Shown here one piece after another: positions 1-9,966 of a DNA stretch of 64,000 bases. The notes beneath the pieces were generated by a model. That model did no database searches and had not been told where the DNA came from. It worked only from the letters and a program-made list of their open reading frames with translations. Positions within the stretch are counted from its first letter, which is position 1. The number at the start of each line of letters is the position of its first letter. The stretch covers positions 248,001 to 312,000 of the forward strand of contig JAAWEK010000003.1 in the NCBI GenBank assembly GCA_022794265.1, read 5' to 3'. This stretch comes from Lachnospiraceae bacterium (GTDB lineage: Bacteria; Bacillota; Clostridia; Lachnospirales; Lachnospiraceae). Made by a program: the position numbers and the translations under genes.

Positions 1-291
1 CACCTGATATTTTACATTGGAAATGAGATTGTCCGCCACTGCGGAAATACTTACCCCATATGCCACAATCACATGAAAATTCAGCGTTAATTCATTATTT
101 TCATCCACAGCAACATGAATTCCTTTTGCCAGACTCTCTCTTTTCAACAGCTTAACGATTCCATCCGTCATGCTGACTGCCGCCATACCAACAATACCAA
201 AACATTCCACTGCCGTTGTGCCGGCACATTTTGCAATCACTGAACTATCAATATAAACATCTCCAAGACTGGAATTTAATTTACCTTTCAT
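1..291 (-). CDS. Asp23/Gls24 family protein (YloU-like), partial
   Basis: Only the first 97 residues are inside the window; the gene runs off the left edge. The start ATG follows a clear GGAGG site. The protein begins MKGKLNSSLGDVYIDSSVIA and continues with the compact alternating pattern of the Asp23/Gls24 family, small cytoplasmic or membrane-associated proteins linked to envelope stress. In many Firmicutes this gene (yloU) sits next to rpmB, and here it is divergent from rpmB, which supports the assignment. A short hairpin (GAAGTA/TACTTC, 321-340) lies in the leader. The exact role is not settled even in model species. Confidence 0.85.
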   Translation of the reverse strand, partial: MKGKLNSSLGDVYIDSSVIAKCAGTTAVECFGIVGMAAVSMTDGIVKLLKRESLAKGIHVAVDENNELTLNFHVIVAYGVSISAVADNLISNVKYQV

Positions 292-425
292 AAGGAACCT
301 CCATTCTACCCTGAACACATGAAGTATATATGCGTACTTCACAGTAAATGCCATACATATATTTCGAAACTTCCACACCTCACAGAAACAGAGTGCATAC
401 TAAGTCAATTTTATTTGTATTAGAT

Positions 426-431
426 ATTATA
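426..431 (-). promoter_or_regulatory. possible -10 element for the Asp23-type gene
   Basis: On the minus strand TATAAT occurs about 135 bases upstream of the start codon. No good -35 hexamer is seen at 17 bases (CTTTAT), so this is a weak call. The rest of the 262-base divergent region holds the rpmB promoter and no other gene. Confidence 0.3.
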
Positions 432-472
432 ACATCTTTTTTAAAAAAATAAAGCAGAAATTAAAAAAATGC

Positions 473-501
473 TTGCATATTTCTTTTTAATCTGTTAAAA
501 T
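473..501 (+). promoter_or_regulatory. sigma-A promoter of rpmB
   Basis: TTGCAT (473-478), a 17-base spacer, then TAAAAT (496-501), about 52 bases upstream of the rpmB start codon. Both hexamers are near consensus and the spacing is ideal. Confidence 0.75.
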
Positions 502-553
502 ATCATTCGTGTTAGGTCTAAAAGACCAAATGTACGTTAAGGAGGTGCTTAAA

Positions 554-739
554 ATGGCTAAATGTTCAATTTGTAATAAAGGTGCTCACTTCGGCAACGC
601 AGTCAGCCACTCACATAGAAGATCAAACAAAATGTGGAAAGCAAATGTTAAATCTGTAAAAGTGAAGGTGAATGGAGCTAGCAAGAAAATGTATGTTTGT
701 ACATCCTGCTTAAGATCCGGTTTAGTAGAAAGAGCTTAA
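554..739 (+). CDS. rpmB: 50S ribosomal protein L28
   Basis: A 61-residue protein beginning MAKCSICNKG, with CxxC at the N terminus and a second CxxC near the C terminus (VCTSCLRSG), as in zinc-binding L28 proteins. It is a structural component of the large ribosomal subunit. The start is the ATG at 554 after an AAGGAGGTG site; an upstream in-frame extension of 15 residues lies before the ribosome binding site and is not used. Expressed from its own promoter and ended by a strong hairpin at 755-791. Confidence 0.98.
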   Translation: MAKCSICNKGAHFGNAVSHSHRRSNKMWKANVKSVKVKVNGASKKMYVCTSCLRSGLVERA

Positions 740-754
740 TTTTAACAGTCCCAG

Positions 755-791
755 AGAACACTTAAAGACATTGCCTTTAAGTGTTCTTTTT
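755..791 (+). terminator. intrinsic terminator of rpmB
   Basis: A perfect 13-base stem (755-767 with 775-787) with a 7-base loop, followed by a run of T. Confidence 0.9.
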
Positions 792-848
792 ATTTACCGG
801 AACAACATCTATTCTATGTTAGATTATTCATTTTCTTTAAATTGGACA

Positions 849-886
849 CAGCCGGATCCAGGAATCTGAATGCCTGTCTCCGGCTG
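849..886 (-). terminator. hairpin downstream of the decarboxylase gene
   Basis: An 8-bp stem CAGCCGGA/TCCGGCTG with an inner CAGG/CCTG pair starts ten bases after the stop codon. The T tract behind it is weak, so it may be a partial terminator or an mRNA end stabiliser. Confidence 0.5.
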
Positions 887-895
887 CTGCTTCTA

Positions 896-2149
896 TTATT
901 TTAAAATATCAGTAAAATCAAAGGTTGCAAAATAATCTTCCGGCGTCTCTGCCCGTCTGATCATCTGAACCGAACCGTCCTCTTTCAACAGTAATTCTGC
1001 TGATTTTAACTTACCGTTATAGTTATATCCCATTGCAAACCCGTGGGCACCAGTATCATGAATTACGATAAAATCGCCGATATCGATTTTTGGCAACATA
1101 CGGTCAACTGCAAATTTATCGTTATTTTCACACAGGGAACCGGTAATATCATATTTATAATCACAAGGCTCCTTTTCTTTTCCCATGACAGTAATATGAT
1201 GATACGCCCCATACATGGCGGGCCGCATAAGATTTACCGCACAGGCATCCACACCGATATATTCTTTATGGATATGCTTCTCATGAATAGCTTTCGTCAC
1301 AAGACAGCCGTAAGGCCCTAACATATACCGTCCAAGTTCCGTATAGATTGCCACTTCCATGCCGGCAGGAACCAGAATCTCTTCATATGCTTTTTTAACC
1401 CCTTCTGCTATCTTATAAATATCATTCGGCTCCTGATCCGGTCGGTAAGGAATCCCGATTCCTCCGGAAAGATTGACAAAAGAAATTTCCACTCCTGTCT
1501 GTTCTTTAATTTCCACAATGGTTTCAAACAATATCCTTGCCAGTGTCGGATAATACTCATTTGTAACCGTATTACTTGCCAGAAATGAATGAATACCGAA
1601 TTTTTTAGCGCCCAATTCCTTTAATCTTTGATATCCTTCGATAATCTGAGGTTTGGTAAATCCATATTTTGCATCCCCCGGGTTATCCATAATACTGGTA
1701 CTAATTTTAAATACCCCGCCCGGATTAAAACGGCAGCAGATAGTTTCAGGTATTCCGCAGGTTTTATTCAGAAAATCAATATGGGTATAATCATCCAGAT
1801 TAATCTGGGCCTCCAGTTTTCTTGCCAAAAGAAACTCTTCTGCCGGAGTATCATTGGAAGAAAACATGATATCATCCCCATGAAACCCCAGTTTATCAGA
1901 CATCATAAGTTCCGTCAGAGAGGAACAGTCTACCCCGCAGCCGCACTCTTGTAATAACTTCAGAATAAACGGATTTGGTGTTGCTTTTACGGCAAAATAT
2001 TCCTTAAATCCCTTATTCCAGGAAAATGCATCTTTTAAACGCAGAGCGTTTTCCCGAATCCCTTTTTCATCATACAGATGATAAGGCGTGGGATATTTTT
2101 TTTCAATCTCTTTCAGTTGTTCCAATGTTACAAATGTTTTTTTTTCCAT
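896..2149 (-). CDS. lysA: PLP-dependent decarboxylase, diaminopimelate decarboxylase type
   Basis: A 417-residue fold-type III PLP decarboxylase (alanine-racemase-like barrel, then a C-terminal beta domain). FAVKATPNP near residue 55 carries the PLP lysine, LSGGIGIPY is the phosphate-binding glycine turn, and GSLCENNDKF with GAHGFAMGYNYNG match the C-terminal active-site segments. Length fits LysA, which makes lysine from meso-diaminopimelate. The motifs are divergent, however: IHSFLAS replaces the usual HIGSQ and SLCENND replaces CESGD. Related amino acids or carboxynorspermidine are therefore possible substrates. Starts at an ATG after GGAG. Downstream of the rhomboid-like gene, separated by 57 bases, and probably cotranscribed. 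Confidence 0.8.
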   Translation of the reverse strand: MEKKTFVTLEQLKEIEKKYPTPYHLYDEKGIRENALRLKDAFSWNKGFKEYFAVKATPNPFILKLLQECGCGVDCSSLTELMMSDKLGFHGDDIMFSSNDTPAEEFLLARKLEAQINLDDYTHIDFLNKTCGIPETICCRFNPGGVFKISTSIMDNPGDAKYGFTKPQIIEGYQRLKELGAKKFGIHSFLASNTVTNEYYPTLARILFETIVEIKEQTGVEISFVNLSGGIGIPYRPDQEPNDIYKIAEGVKKAYEEILVPAGMEVAIYTELGRYMLGPYGCLVTKAIHEKHIHKEYIGVDACAVNLMRPAMYGAYHHITVMGKEKEPCDYKYDITGSLCENNDKFAVDRMLPKIDIGDFIVIHDTGAHGFAMGYNYNGKLKSAELLLKEDGSVQMIRRAETPEDYFATFDFTDILK

Positions 2150-2206
2150 TTTTAATCTCCATTTCCGCCACTGACAAGGGCAACTCCGTTAATTTATTGA
2201 TTTATT

Positions 2207-3097
2207 CTACTGAATATGCTGATGTGTAAACAAATGATCCTCACAATACTCATGGTTTCCTGCGCATTTCGAGCAGTACCGGAACGACAGCTCCGGATTG
2301 GATTCACTGGTTCTACCGCAAATTTCACATTTATGCAGGACCGCATTTCCCCGTGACTGCCGTACCTGGCTTCTATATCTCTGTTTCCTTCGGATTTCTC
2401 CTGGTGAATACCGTTTATAATTTCTGGTGATTAAGAAAAATACAACAAAATTCAGCAGGGATACCAATGCTGCTGTGGCTATCTCTGGCAACGGGACAAT
2501 TCCCAGATTTAACGCCACCCTTGCAACGGAACGCGCCCCATCTTCCGATAACAGATACCATGAAAATCCGGAAAATATAGTCAATATAAAATATGCACCG
2601 TCTATCAATGCCAGCCACTTAATTTTAATAGGCAGGATAAAAAAAAGATACAGCTCCATATCCGGATAAACCGTGGCAAACGCAAAAAACAGCGACATGT
2701 TCAGATAATAAGTGGTCAGTGGCCAATTCACTCCAAAAATAAAATAGATTAAGAATCCTGCCAGCACATGAAAAATGACTCCCATAAAAAAATACACATT
2801 AAAACGGAAGGCTCCCCATACCCGCTCTAAATTCGTTCCCAGTATATAGTATAAATACAAGGTAAATATCATAAATATATATGACGAATCCTGGGGCGGC
2901 ATAATGATAAATGTAAGAATTCTCCACACCTGTCCATGTAAGATGGCCTCTATGTCCAGTGACAAAGCGTCATAATAAAACCTGGCATTAAACACCTGTA
3001 TCATCCAGCCGATTACATACAGGATAATGATATATGTCATCAGATTGCGAATGGCATATCTGCCAAATTTTCGTTCCAGTTTCTGTATGAAATTCAA
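2207..3097 (-). CDS. rhomboid-like multi-pass membrane protein with C-terminal zinc-ribbon-like tail
   Basis: 296 residues, with about six hydrophobic segments. The layout is rhomboid-like, including a YPDMELYLFFILPIKIKW segment that resembles the loop and helix after the catalytic serine in rhomboids. The GxSG serine motif is not seen (LNMSLFF lies at the expected place), so it is probably not a protease. The C terminus is cytosolic and Cys/His-rich (CEICGR, CSKC, then HLFTHQH), suggesting metal binding. I start it at the TTG at 3097, preceded by AAGGAGAG. A longer reading frame exists, but the consensus promoter at 3131-3159 lies inside that extension. Function unknown. Confidence 0.75.
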   Translation of the reverse strand: MNFIQKLERKFGRYAIRNLMTYIIILYVIGWMIQVFNARFYYDALSLDIEAILHGQVWRILTFIIMPPQDSSYIFMIFTLYLYYILGTNLERVWGAFRFNVYFFMGVIFHVLAGFLIYFIFGVNWPLTTYYLNMSLFFAFATVYPDMELYLFFILPIKIKWLALIDGAYFILTIFSGFSWYLLSEDGARSVARVALNLGIVPLPEIATAALVSLLNFVVFFLITRNYKRYSPGEIRRKQRYRSQVRQSRGNAVLHKCEICGRTSESNPELSFRYCSKCAGNHEYCEDHLFTHQHIQ

Positions 3098-3130
3098 TGT
3101 TATTCTCTCCTTTTTACGGTATATTTCCTT

Positions 3131-3159
3131 ATTATAGTAAGGAATAAAATATTTGTCAA
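3131..3159 (-). promoter_or_regulatory. perfect-consensus sigma-A promoter of the rhomboid-like gene
   Basis: On the minus strand TTGACA, 17 bases, TATAAT, both hexamers exact. The -10 is enclosed by the inverted repeat TTCCTTA/TAAGGAA (3125-3144), a possible operator. Its position fixes the gene start downstream, at 3097. Confidence 0.85.
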
Positions 3160-3161
3160 AT

Positions 3162-3253
3162 GTTTTGTTGTAATTGGCCAGACGGACGCAAAGGTGTAAG
3201 CCGTTGGACACAGATAGCTTACACCTCTGCTGTTCGATATCAATACGCAAAAC
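3162..3253. repeat. small palindromic structured element (copy 1)
   Basis: Inner stem AGGTGTAAGC/GCTTACACCT (3192-3201 with 3217-3226), a 15-base loop, and outer pairing GTTTTG (3162-3167) with CAAAAC (3248-3253) plus ATTG with CAAT. Between the stems lie TTGGCCAGACGGACGCA (3174-3190) on the left and CCTCTGCTGTTC (3224-3235) on the right. Both reappear in the large element at 54414-54864, with different stem sequences. It sits between two divergent promoters. The remaining bases of the 435-base intergenic region (3098-3532) hold only those promoters. Confidence 0.75.
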
Positions 3254-3439
3254 AAAATAACAACTATTTCAAAGACAATCATTAATAAATTGAAATTTAA
3301 TAGTATACATATTTTACCGATACACAGTAGCAAATTCTGGAGAAGTCTGCTGGGTCCGCTCAGTAATATATTCACCCTTTTCATAAAATTTTCATATATA
3401 TATTACTATAATATCCAAAGTTTGGCCCTATCACAACAG

Positions 3440-3468
3440 TTGAATTTTGTCGGATTATGTATTATAAT
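3440..3468 (+). promoter_or_regulatory. sigma-A promoter of the activase-type gene
   Basis: TTGAAT (3440-3445), a 17-base spacer and a perfect TATAAT (3463-3468), 64 bases before the start codon. Confidence 0.8.
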
Positions 3469-3532
3469 AAGCTGATTTCAATTTATACCGGAACTTTATC
3501 CCCCGGTACTTTATATAAAACGGAGGTTACCC

Positions 3533-6500
3533 ATGAGTAATACATTTTCACTTGGAATAGACATTGGATCTACCACGGTCAAGATTGCAATTCTTGACTC
3601 TGAAAATGAAATTATCTTTTCTGATTACGAAAGACATTATGCAAATATTCAGGAAACGCTTGCTTCCCTGTTAAAAAAATTTAATGAACACTATGGAAAT
3701 ACAAAACTTTATCCTGTCATTACTGGCTCCGGCGGACTGACGCTTGCCAAACATCTGAATGTACCATTTGTCCAGGAAGTTGTGGCTGTATCCACTGCCC
3801 TTGAGGACTATGCCCCTCAGACGGATGTTGCCATTGAGCTGGGTGGTGAAGATGCAAAAATCATATATTTTACCGGCGGTGTGGAACAGCGTATGAACGG
3901 TATCTGTGCCGGCGGCACCGGATCCTTTATCGATCAGATGGCTTCCCTGCTCCAGACGGATGCGGCAGGGCTGAATGTATATGCCAGAGAATATAAAGCC
4001 ATATATCCCATTGCCGCCAGATGCGGCGTATTCGCAAAAACGGATATTCAGCCTCTGATTAATGAAGGTGCAACCAAAGAGGATTTGTCGGCTTCCATTT
4101 TCCAGGCTGTTGTAAACCAGACCATCAGCGGTCTTGCCTGCGGAAAACCCATCCGGGGAAACGTGGCATTTTTAGGCGGTCCCCTTCACTTCCTGTCAGA
4201 ATTAAAACAGGCATTTATACGTACGTTAAAACTGACGGAGGAACAGATTATTGCGCCGGAACATTCCCACCTGTTTGCTGCCATCGGAGCCGCCCTGAAT
4301 CATAAAACCGACGCGGAAACAGATACACAGGATATGATTGACCGGCTTTCCAACGGCATAAAAATGAATTTTGAAATCAAACGAATGGAGCCGCTGTTTG
4401 AATCTCCGCAAGACTATGAATCATTTATCCAGCGGCACAATGTTCATAAAGTGGCGGCCATGGATTTAAACGATTATGAAGGCGATTGTTTTCTGGGTAT
4501 TGATGCCGGTTCCACCACTACAAAAGTGGCGCTGGTAGCAGAAGACGGCACCCTGCTGTACTCTTTCTACAGCAATAATAACGGCAGTCCCCTTGCCACC
4601 ACCATCCGGGCCATCAAAGAAATTTATCAGCAACTGCCGGACAGCGCCAGAATCGTATACTCCTGCTCCACCGGATACGGAGAGGCTCTGATTAAAGCTG
4701 CCCTTATGCTGGACGAAGGCGAAGTGGAAACGGTTTCCCACTACTATGCCGCATCCTTTTTTGAGCCGGATGTGGATTGTATCCTTGACATCGGCGGCCA
4801 GGATATGAAATGCATCAAAATTAAAAATCAGACAGTGGACAGTGTTCAGCTTAACGAAGCCTGTTCTTCCGGTTGCGGATCCTTTATTGAAACCTTTGCC
4901 AAGTCTTTGAACTATTCCGTGGAGGATTTCGCAAAAGAAGCTTTGTTTGCCAGAAATCCAGTGGATTTAGGTACCCGCTGTACGGTTTTTATGAACTCCA
5001 ATGTCAAACAGGCGCAAAAGGAAGGCTCCGAAGTTTCGGATATATCTGCCGGACTTGCCTATTCGGTCATTAAAAATGCTTTATATAAGGTTATAAAGAT
5101 TACAGACCCAAAAGATTTAGGAAAAAAAGTAGTAGTTCAGGGCGGAACCTTTTATAATGACGCTGTTCTGCGGAGTTTTGAAAAAATATCCGGCTGTAAT
5201 GCCGTACGTCCGGATATTGCTGGTATCATGGGTGCTTTCGGTGCTGCGCTGATAGCAAGGGAACGGTATGACGGCTCCAAAGAAACCACCATGCTCAGTA
5301 TTGATAAAATCAATACACTGGAATTTTCCACTTCCATGTCCCGCTGTAAAGGCTGTACCAACAGTTGTCTGCTGACAATCAACAAATTTACCGGAGGACG
5401 GCAGTTTATTACCGGAAACCGCTGTGAACGCGGAATCGGCAAGACAAAAAACAAAGAAAACATTCCGAATCTGTTTGAATACAAGCATAAAAAGATTTTC
5501 AGTTATGAATCACTGACTGCTGACGAGGCCATCCGTGGTACGGTAGGTATTCCCCGTGTACTGAATCTGTATGAAAATTACCCGTTCTGGGCCATTTTCT
5601 TCAGAAACCTGGGATTTCAGGTTATCCTTTCACCGGAATCCAGTCGGAAAATCTATGAATTGGGAATTGAATCCATCCCAAGCGAATCCGAATGTTATCC
5701 TGCCAAACTGGCTCACGGTCATATCACCTGGCTGATTAGACAACAGGTAGAATTTATATTTTATCCATGTATCCCTTATGAGCGAAATGAAACACCGGAT
5801 GCCAACAACCACTACAATTGTCCGATTGTTACTTCATATGCTGAAAACATTAAAAATAATGTAGAAGAAATTACAAACGGTCAGATACGGTTTTTAAATC
5901 CGTTTTTATCCATGACCGATTTTGACGTCATGTCCAAACGTTTAGTTGAAGTCTTTACGGAAGAATTCGGAATACCGGCAGATGACATTCAGAACGCCTG
6001 CCGCGCAGGATGGGAAGAACTGCAGGCTGCCCGGAAAGATATTCAGAAACAGGGAGAAGAAGTTTTAAAATATCTGGAAGAACATAATAAACGGGGAATT
6101 GTTCTTGCTGGACGCCCATACCACATCGACCCGGAAATCAATCATGGAATACCGGAACTGATTAATTCTTACGGAATTGCCGTATTAACGGAAGATTCCA
6201 TCTCTCATCTGGCAAATGTAGAGCGTCCGCTTCTGGTCATGGATCAATGGATGTATCATTCCAGACTTTATGCAGCCGCTAATTTTGTCAAGACACAGGA
6301 TCATCTGGATTTAATCCAGTTAAACTCCTTTGGTTGCGGACTGGATGCCGTTACCACCGACCAGGTCAGCGATATCCTTACAAAGTCCGGTAAAATTTAT
6401 ACCGTATTAAAAATAGATGAAGTAAACAATCTCGGCGCCGCCAGAATCCGGATCCGTTCCCTGCTTTCGGCACTCCGGGTCCGGGAAAAGAAAGAAGAAA

Positions 6501-7789
6501 AACGTACCATTGTTTCTTCCAGTATCAACCGCGTGGAATTTACTGCCGATATGCGGAAAAATTATACGATTCTTGCACCGCAGATGTCACCAATTCATTT
6601 TGACCTTCTGGAACCAGCGCTAAAGTCCTGTGGCTATAATATTAAAATTTTTAACAATGACAACCGGAAGGCTGTAGATATCGGTTTGAAATATGTTAAT
6701 AATGATGCCTGTTATCCGTCTCTCATTGTAATCGGACAGATTATGGAAGAACTACTGTCCGGAAACTACGACCTTGACAGAACTGCCGTCATCATGACAC
6801 AGACTGGCGGCGGCTGCCGGGCAAGCAATTATGTCGGATTTATCCGACGCGCCCTGGAAAAAGCCGGAATGTCCCAGATTCCGGTTCTGGCATTAAGTGT
6901 TCAGGGCCTGGAAAAACACGAAGGATTTAAAATCACTCCAAAGCTGACATTAAAGGCAATGCACGCTTTAATTTACGGAGATTTATTTATGCGGGTCCTT
7001 TACCGTACCCGTCCATATGAAAAAGTGCCAGGTTCCGCCAATGAACTGCATGCAAAATGGAAAAAAATCTGTGCGGAATCTCTGGCAAAACCTTCGTTGT
7101 CATTTTCCCAATTTAAACGGAATATCCGCGGTATCATACATGATTTCGATACTCTGCCTCTATTAGATATTCAGAAACCTAAGGTTGGTATTGTAGGCGA
7201 AATTCTGGTGAAATTTCTCCCGGCCGCAAATAATTTTCTTGTAGATTTACTGGAAAATGAAGGTGCCGAAGCGGTTATGCCAGATTTACTGGATTTCTTC
7301 CTGTACAGTTTTTATAATAATAATTTTAAAGCAGAAAATCTTGGTTTTAAAAAGTCTTCTGCCCGGATTGGCAATCTGGCCATCTGGTTTCTGGAAAACC
7401 TGCGGAAACCTATGGTAAAAGAATTATTAAAAAGCAAACGCTTTACTCCTCCATCCCATATTTCAGAACTGGCAAAACTGGCGGAACCAATTACCTCCAT
7501 CGGCAATCAGACCGGAGAAGGATGGTTTTTAACTGGAGAAATGCTGGAACTGATTCACAGTGGCGTTCCAAATATTGTTTGTGCCCAGCCATTCGGCTGC
7601 CTTCCAAACCATGTGGTGGGAAAAGGCGTTATCAAAGAATTGCGGCACAGACATCCGGAAGCAAATATTGTAGCCGTTGACTATGACCCTGGTGCCAGCG
7701 AAGTTAATCAGTTAAACCGGATTAAACTGATGCTGTCCACGGCCAATAAGAATCTGGCAAAGAACAATGAAAAATCTTTAGAACAATAA
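3533..7789 (+). CDS. large 2-hydroxyacyl-CoA dehydratase activase-type protein
   Basis: 1418 residues with a GGAGG site. Two ASKHA ATPase domains (BcrA/BadF/HgdC family) stand in tandem. The first (about 5-260) has [14 protein letters not shown] and GGTGSF; the second (about 320-580) has [22 protein letters not shown] and [13 protein letters not shown]2229-type region follows (about 640-950, with [13 protein letters not shown]), then an HgdB-like C-terminal half with further cysteines (NDACYPS). Single-domain relatives use ATP to drive one electron into 2-hydroxyacyl-CoA dehydratases through a 4Fe-4S cluster. These long fused forms are widespread in Clostridia, but their substrate is unknown. 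No dehydratase subunits lie nearby, so it may act elsewhere or alone. Confidence 0.9.
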   Translation: MSNTFSLGIDIGSTTVKIAILDSENEIIFSDYERHYANIQETLASLLKKFNEHYGNTKLYPVITGSGGLTLAKHLNVPFVQEVVAVSTALEDYAPQTDVAIELGGEDAKIIYFTGGVEQRMNGICAGGTGSFIDQMASLLQTDAAGLNVYAREYKAIYPIAARCGVFAKTDIQPLINEGATKEDLSASIFQAVVNQTISGLACGKPIRGNVAFLGGPLHFLSELKQAFIRTLKLTEEQIIAPEHSHLFAAIGAALNHKTDAETDTQDMIDRLSNGIKMNFEIKRMEPLFESPQDYESFIQRHNVHKVAAMDLNDYEGDCFLGIDAGSTTTKVALVAEDGTLLYSFYSNNNGSPLATTIRAIKEIYQQLPDSARIVYSCSTGYGEALIKAALMLDEGEVETVSHYYAASFFEPDVDCILDIGGQDMKCIKIKNQTVDSVQLNEACSSGCGSFIETFAKSLNYSVEDFAKEALFARNPVDLGTRCTVFMNSNVKQAQKEGSEVSDISAGLAYSVIKNALYKVIKITDPKDLGKKVVVQGGTFYNDAVLRSFEKISGCNAVRPDIAGIMGAFGAALIARERYDGSKETTMLSIDKINTLEFSTSMSRCKGCTNSCLLTINKFTGGRQFITGNRCERGIGKTKNKENIPNLFEYKHKKIFSYESLTADEAIRGTVGIPRVLNLYENYPFWAIFFRNLGFQVILSPESSRKIYELGIESIPSESECYPAKLAHGHITWLIRQQVEFIFYPCIPYERNETPDANNHYNCPIVTSYAENIKNNVEEITNGQIRFLNPFLSMTDFDVMSKRLVEVFTEEFGIPADDIQNACRAGWEELQAARKDIQKQGEEVLKYLEEHNKRGIVLAGRPYHIDPEINHGIPELINSYGIAVLTEDSISHLANVERPLLVMDQWMYHSRLYAAANFVKTQDHLDLIQLNSFGCGLDAVTTDQVSDILTKSGKIYTVLKIDEVNNLGAARIRIRSLLSALRVREKKEEKRTIVSSSINRVEFTADMRKNYTILAPQMSPIHFDLLEPALKSCGYNIKIFNNDNRKAVDIGLKYVNNDACYPSLIVIGQIMEELLSGNYDLDRTAVIMTQTGGGCRASNYVGFIRRALEKAGMSQIPVLALSVQGLEKHEGFKITPKLTLKAMHALIYGDLFMRVLYRTRPYEKVPGSANELHAKWKKICAESLAKPSLSFSQFKRNIRGIIHDFDTLPLLDIQKPKVGIVGEILVKFLPAANNFLVDLLENEGAEAVMPDLLDFFLYSFYNNNFKAENLGFKKSSARIGNLAIWFLENLRKPMVKELLKSKRFTPPSHISELAKLAEPITSIGNQTGEGWFLTGEMLELIHSGVPNIVCAQPFGCLPNHVVGKGVIKELRHRHPEANIVAVDYDPGASEVNQLNRIKLMLSTANKNLAKNNEKSLEQ

Positions 7790-7811
7790 TCAAAACCATT
7801 TGAAACAATAA

Positions 7812-7879
7812 AAAACATCTCATAGAAGAATCAGCGATTCCCGGTCAACCGGGCAATCCTCTCTTCTATGAGATGTTTT
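7812..7879. terminator. bidirectional terminator between convergent genes
   Basis: A perfect 18-base stem (7812-7829 with 7862-7879) is flanked by A and T runs on both sides. Inside its loop sits a second hairpin, CCCGGT/ACCGGG (7840-7853). It serves both the activase gene and the opposing ung operon. Confidence 0.9.
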
Positions 7880-7882
7880 CAT

Positions 7883-8557
7883 TTAGATATTTTCAATCTG
7901 CCAATCGATAGGTATTTCTCCATTCTGTTTCAGAAATTCATTGGTCTGACTGAAATGCCTGCAACCAAAAAATCCTCTGTATGCCGACAGCGGACTTGGA
8001 TGGGGCGACTTTAATATTAGATGGTTAGGATTCGTCAACATAGATTCCTTCATTTGTGCCGGTTTTCCCCATAGCAAAAATACGATAGGACGGTCTTCCT
8101 GATTCAACGCCTGAATAGCTGCATCCGTAAACTTTTCCCAACCGATTCCCTTGTGTGAAAATGCTGCATGGGCCCGAACCGTCAGTATGGTATTTAGTAA
8201 TAAAACACCCTGTTCTGCCCATTTCACCAGATACCCATTATTCGGAATATAGGTACCCACATCATCCGCCATTTCTTTATATATATTCTCTAAAGAAGGA
8301 GGAATACCGATTCCCGGTTTCACAGAAAAGCTTAATCCATGGGCCTGTCCCGGTTCATGGTATGGATCCTGTCCTATGATTACTACTTTTACTTTATGAT
8401 AGGGGGTCATATGAAATGCATTAAATATATCCTCCGATGCCGGATACACCACATGCGTAGAATATTCTTCCTTTACTTTATCAAACAGTGTTTTATAATA
8501 TTCTTTTGAAAATTCTTCCTTTAACGGCTCAAGCCAATCATTATTTATCGCTGACAT
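7883..8557 (-). CDS. ung: uracil-DNA glycosylase, family 1
   Basis: 224 residues, the usual length. The water-activating loop [18 protein letters not shown] is near residue 62 and the DNA-intercalating loop [13 protein letters not shown] near residue 186; both are complete. It removes uracil from DNA in base-excision repair. Its start overlaps the end of hisF by 17 bases, so the two are translationally linked in the hisH-hisF-ung run. Confidence 0.98.
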   Translation of the reverse strand: MSAINNDWLEPLKEEFSKEYYKTLFDKVKEEYSTHVVYPASEDIFNAFHMTPYHKVKVVIIGQDPYHEPGQAHGLSFSVKPGIGIPPSLENIYKEMADDVGTYIPNNGYLVKWAEQGVLLLNTILTVRAHAAFSHKGIGWEKFTDAAIQALNQEDRPIVFLLWGKPAQMKESMLTNPNHLILKSPHPSPLSAYRGFFGCRHFSQTNEFLKQNGEIPIDWQIENI

Positions 8558-9314
8558 ATCTTATTGGTACTCCTGACTCATATAAATATTGTTTTAAATC
8601 CTTAATTTCCAGTTCCTTATAGTGAAACAGGGAAGCAGCCAGTGCTGCATCCGCTTTTCCGTCTGTTAACGCTTTCAAAAAATGTTCTTTTGTACCTGCT
8701 CCGCCGGATGCGATTACAGGAATAGAAACACGTTCCGCAATCGTTTTGGTCAGAGAAATATCATAGCCATCCTTCGTTCCATCACAATCCATGCTGGTCA
8801 GCAGAATTTCTCCTGCTCCCATCTGCTCCGCCTCTATAGCCCAGGACAAAGCATCGATTCCAGTATCGATTCTTCCGCCATTTTGATAAATATTCCAACC
8901 GCTTCCGTCGGCTCTCCGTTTCGCATCTATGGCAACCACCACGCACTGGCTTCCAAATTTATCTGCTGCCTCCCGGATTAGATTCGGTTGATTGATTGCC
9001 GCCGAATTGACTGCTATTTTGTCAGCCCCTTCCCGAAGCAGTTCCTTAAAATCATCCACGGTCCGGATTCCTCCGCCTACTGTAAAAGGAATAAAAACTT
9101 TTTCAGCAACCTTTCGAACTAAATCCACCACCGTATGCCTGTGGTCAGAAGATGCCGTGATATCCAAAAAAACCAGTTCATCCGCACCAGCTTTATCATA
9201 AGCCGCCGCCACTTCCACAGGATCTCCTGCATCTTTCAGATTAATAAAATTAATTCCTTTTACTACTCTGTTATTATTTATATCCAGACATGGAATAATT
9301 CTTTTTGTATGCAT
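8541..9314 (-). CDS. hisF: imidazole glycerol phosphate synthase, cyclase subunit
   Basis: 257 residues, TIM barrel. Catalytic aspartates are visible in IIPCLDIN (near residue 11) and VVVAIDAKR (near 130), with phosphate-binding [10 protein letters not shown] and [10 protein letters not shown] loops. With HisH it converts PRFAR and ammonia to imidazole glycerol phosphate and AICAR in histidine synthesis. Good GGAGG site; 10 bases after hisH. No other his gene is in the window, so the rest of the pathway is elsewhere or this pair is specialised. Confidence 0.97.
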   Translation of the reverse strand: MHTKRIIPCLDINNNRVVKGINFINLKDAGDPVEVAAAYDKAGADELVFLDITASSDHRHTVVDLVRKVAEKVFIPFTVGGGIRTVDDFKELLREGADKIAVNSAAINQPNLIREAADKFGSQCVVVAIDAKRRADGSGWNIYQNGGRIDTGIDALSWAIEAEQMGAGEILLTSMDCDGTKDGYDISLTKTIAERVSIPVIASGGAGTKEHFLKALTDGKADAALAASLFHYKELEIKDLKQYLYESGVPIRYVSDK

Positions 9315-9324
9315 GTACTACCTC

Positions 9325-9942
9325 CTAAGACGTCTGATGGATTTCTGCAAAATTTTTCAATATCTGCAGTCCCGTATCTCCGCTCTTCTCCGGATGAAAC
9401 TGACATGCAAATATATTATTCTTTTCTACGGAAGCATCAATAATCGTGCCATATTCGGTAACAGCCTTGACAATTTCCGGTTCTTTTGCTTTCAGATAAT
9501 ACGAATGAACAAAATATACATATGCATCATCATCAATATTCCGAAACAGTCTGCCATCATTCATAAACCGCAGAGAATTCCAGCCGATATGGGGTATCTT
9601 TAATCCCGGAGCATCCGGAATCTTCCGTATCTCGCCTTTCAGAATCCCCAGGCCCTCAATCCCCTCTGATTCGTCACTTCCTTCAAATAACAACTGAAGT
9701 CCGAGACAAATTCCGAGAAACGGTATCTTTCGGGCCGCCACCTCATGTATAGGCCCTATCAGATTATAATTCTTTAGTTTTTCCATGGCATCCCCAAAAT
9801 TTCCAACTCCCGGTAAAATAACCTTATCCGCAGATAGAATCTCATCATGTTTACGTGATATGACCACCTCCTGTCCTAAAAACTCCAAAGCCTTCCGGAC
9901 ACTGCTCAAATTACCTGCATCATAATCAATTATTGCTATCAT
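9325..9942 (-). CDS. hisH: imidazole glycerol phosphate synthase, glutamine amidotransferase subunit
   Basis: 205 residues, class I glutamine amidotransferase. The nucleophile elbow is in PFLGICLGLQLLFEGS and the His/Glu pair in CQFHPEKSG. It supplies ammonia from glutamine to HisF. Starts 24 bases after the acidic membrane protein gene and continues into hisF and ung, suggesting one transcript. Confidence 0.97.
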   Translation of the reverse strand: MIAIIDYDAGNLSSVRKALEFLGQEVVISRKHDEILSADKVILPGVGNFGDAMEKLKNYNLIGPIHEVAARKIPFLGICLGLQLLFEGSDESEGIEGLGILKGEIRKIPDAPGLKIPHIGWNSLRFMNDGRLFRNIDDDAYVYFVHSYYLKAKEPEIVKAVTEYGTIIDASVEKNNIFACQFHPEKSGDTGLQILKNFAEIHQTS

Positions 9943-9966
9943 TGCCTGTTCGTCCCTTTCTCAGAA

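Noticed and set aside
740-895. spoVM-like small gene near rpmB
   Set aside because: No frame resembling SpoVM was found here or next to thiN.
2207-3250. Longer 347-codon version of the rhomboid-like gene
   Set aside because: The extra N-terminal part covers the promoter and a palindromic element; a good ribosome binding site precedes the TTG at 3097.
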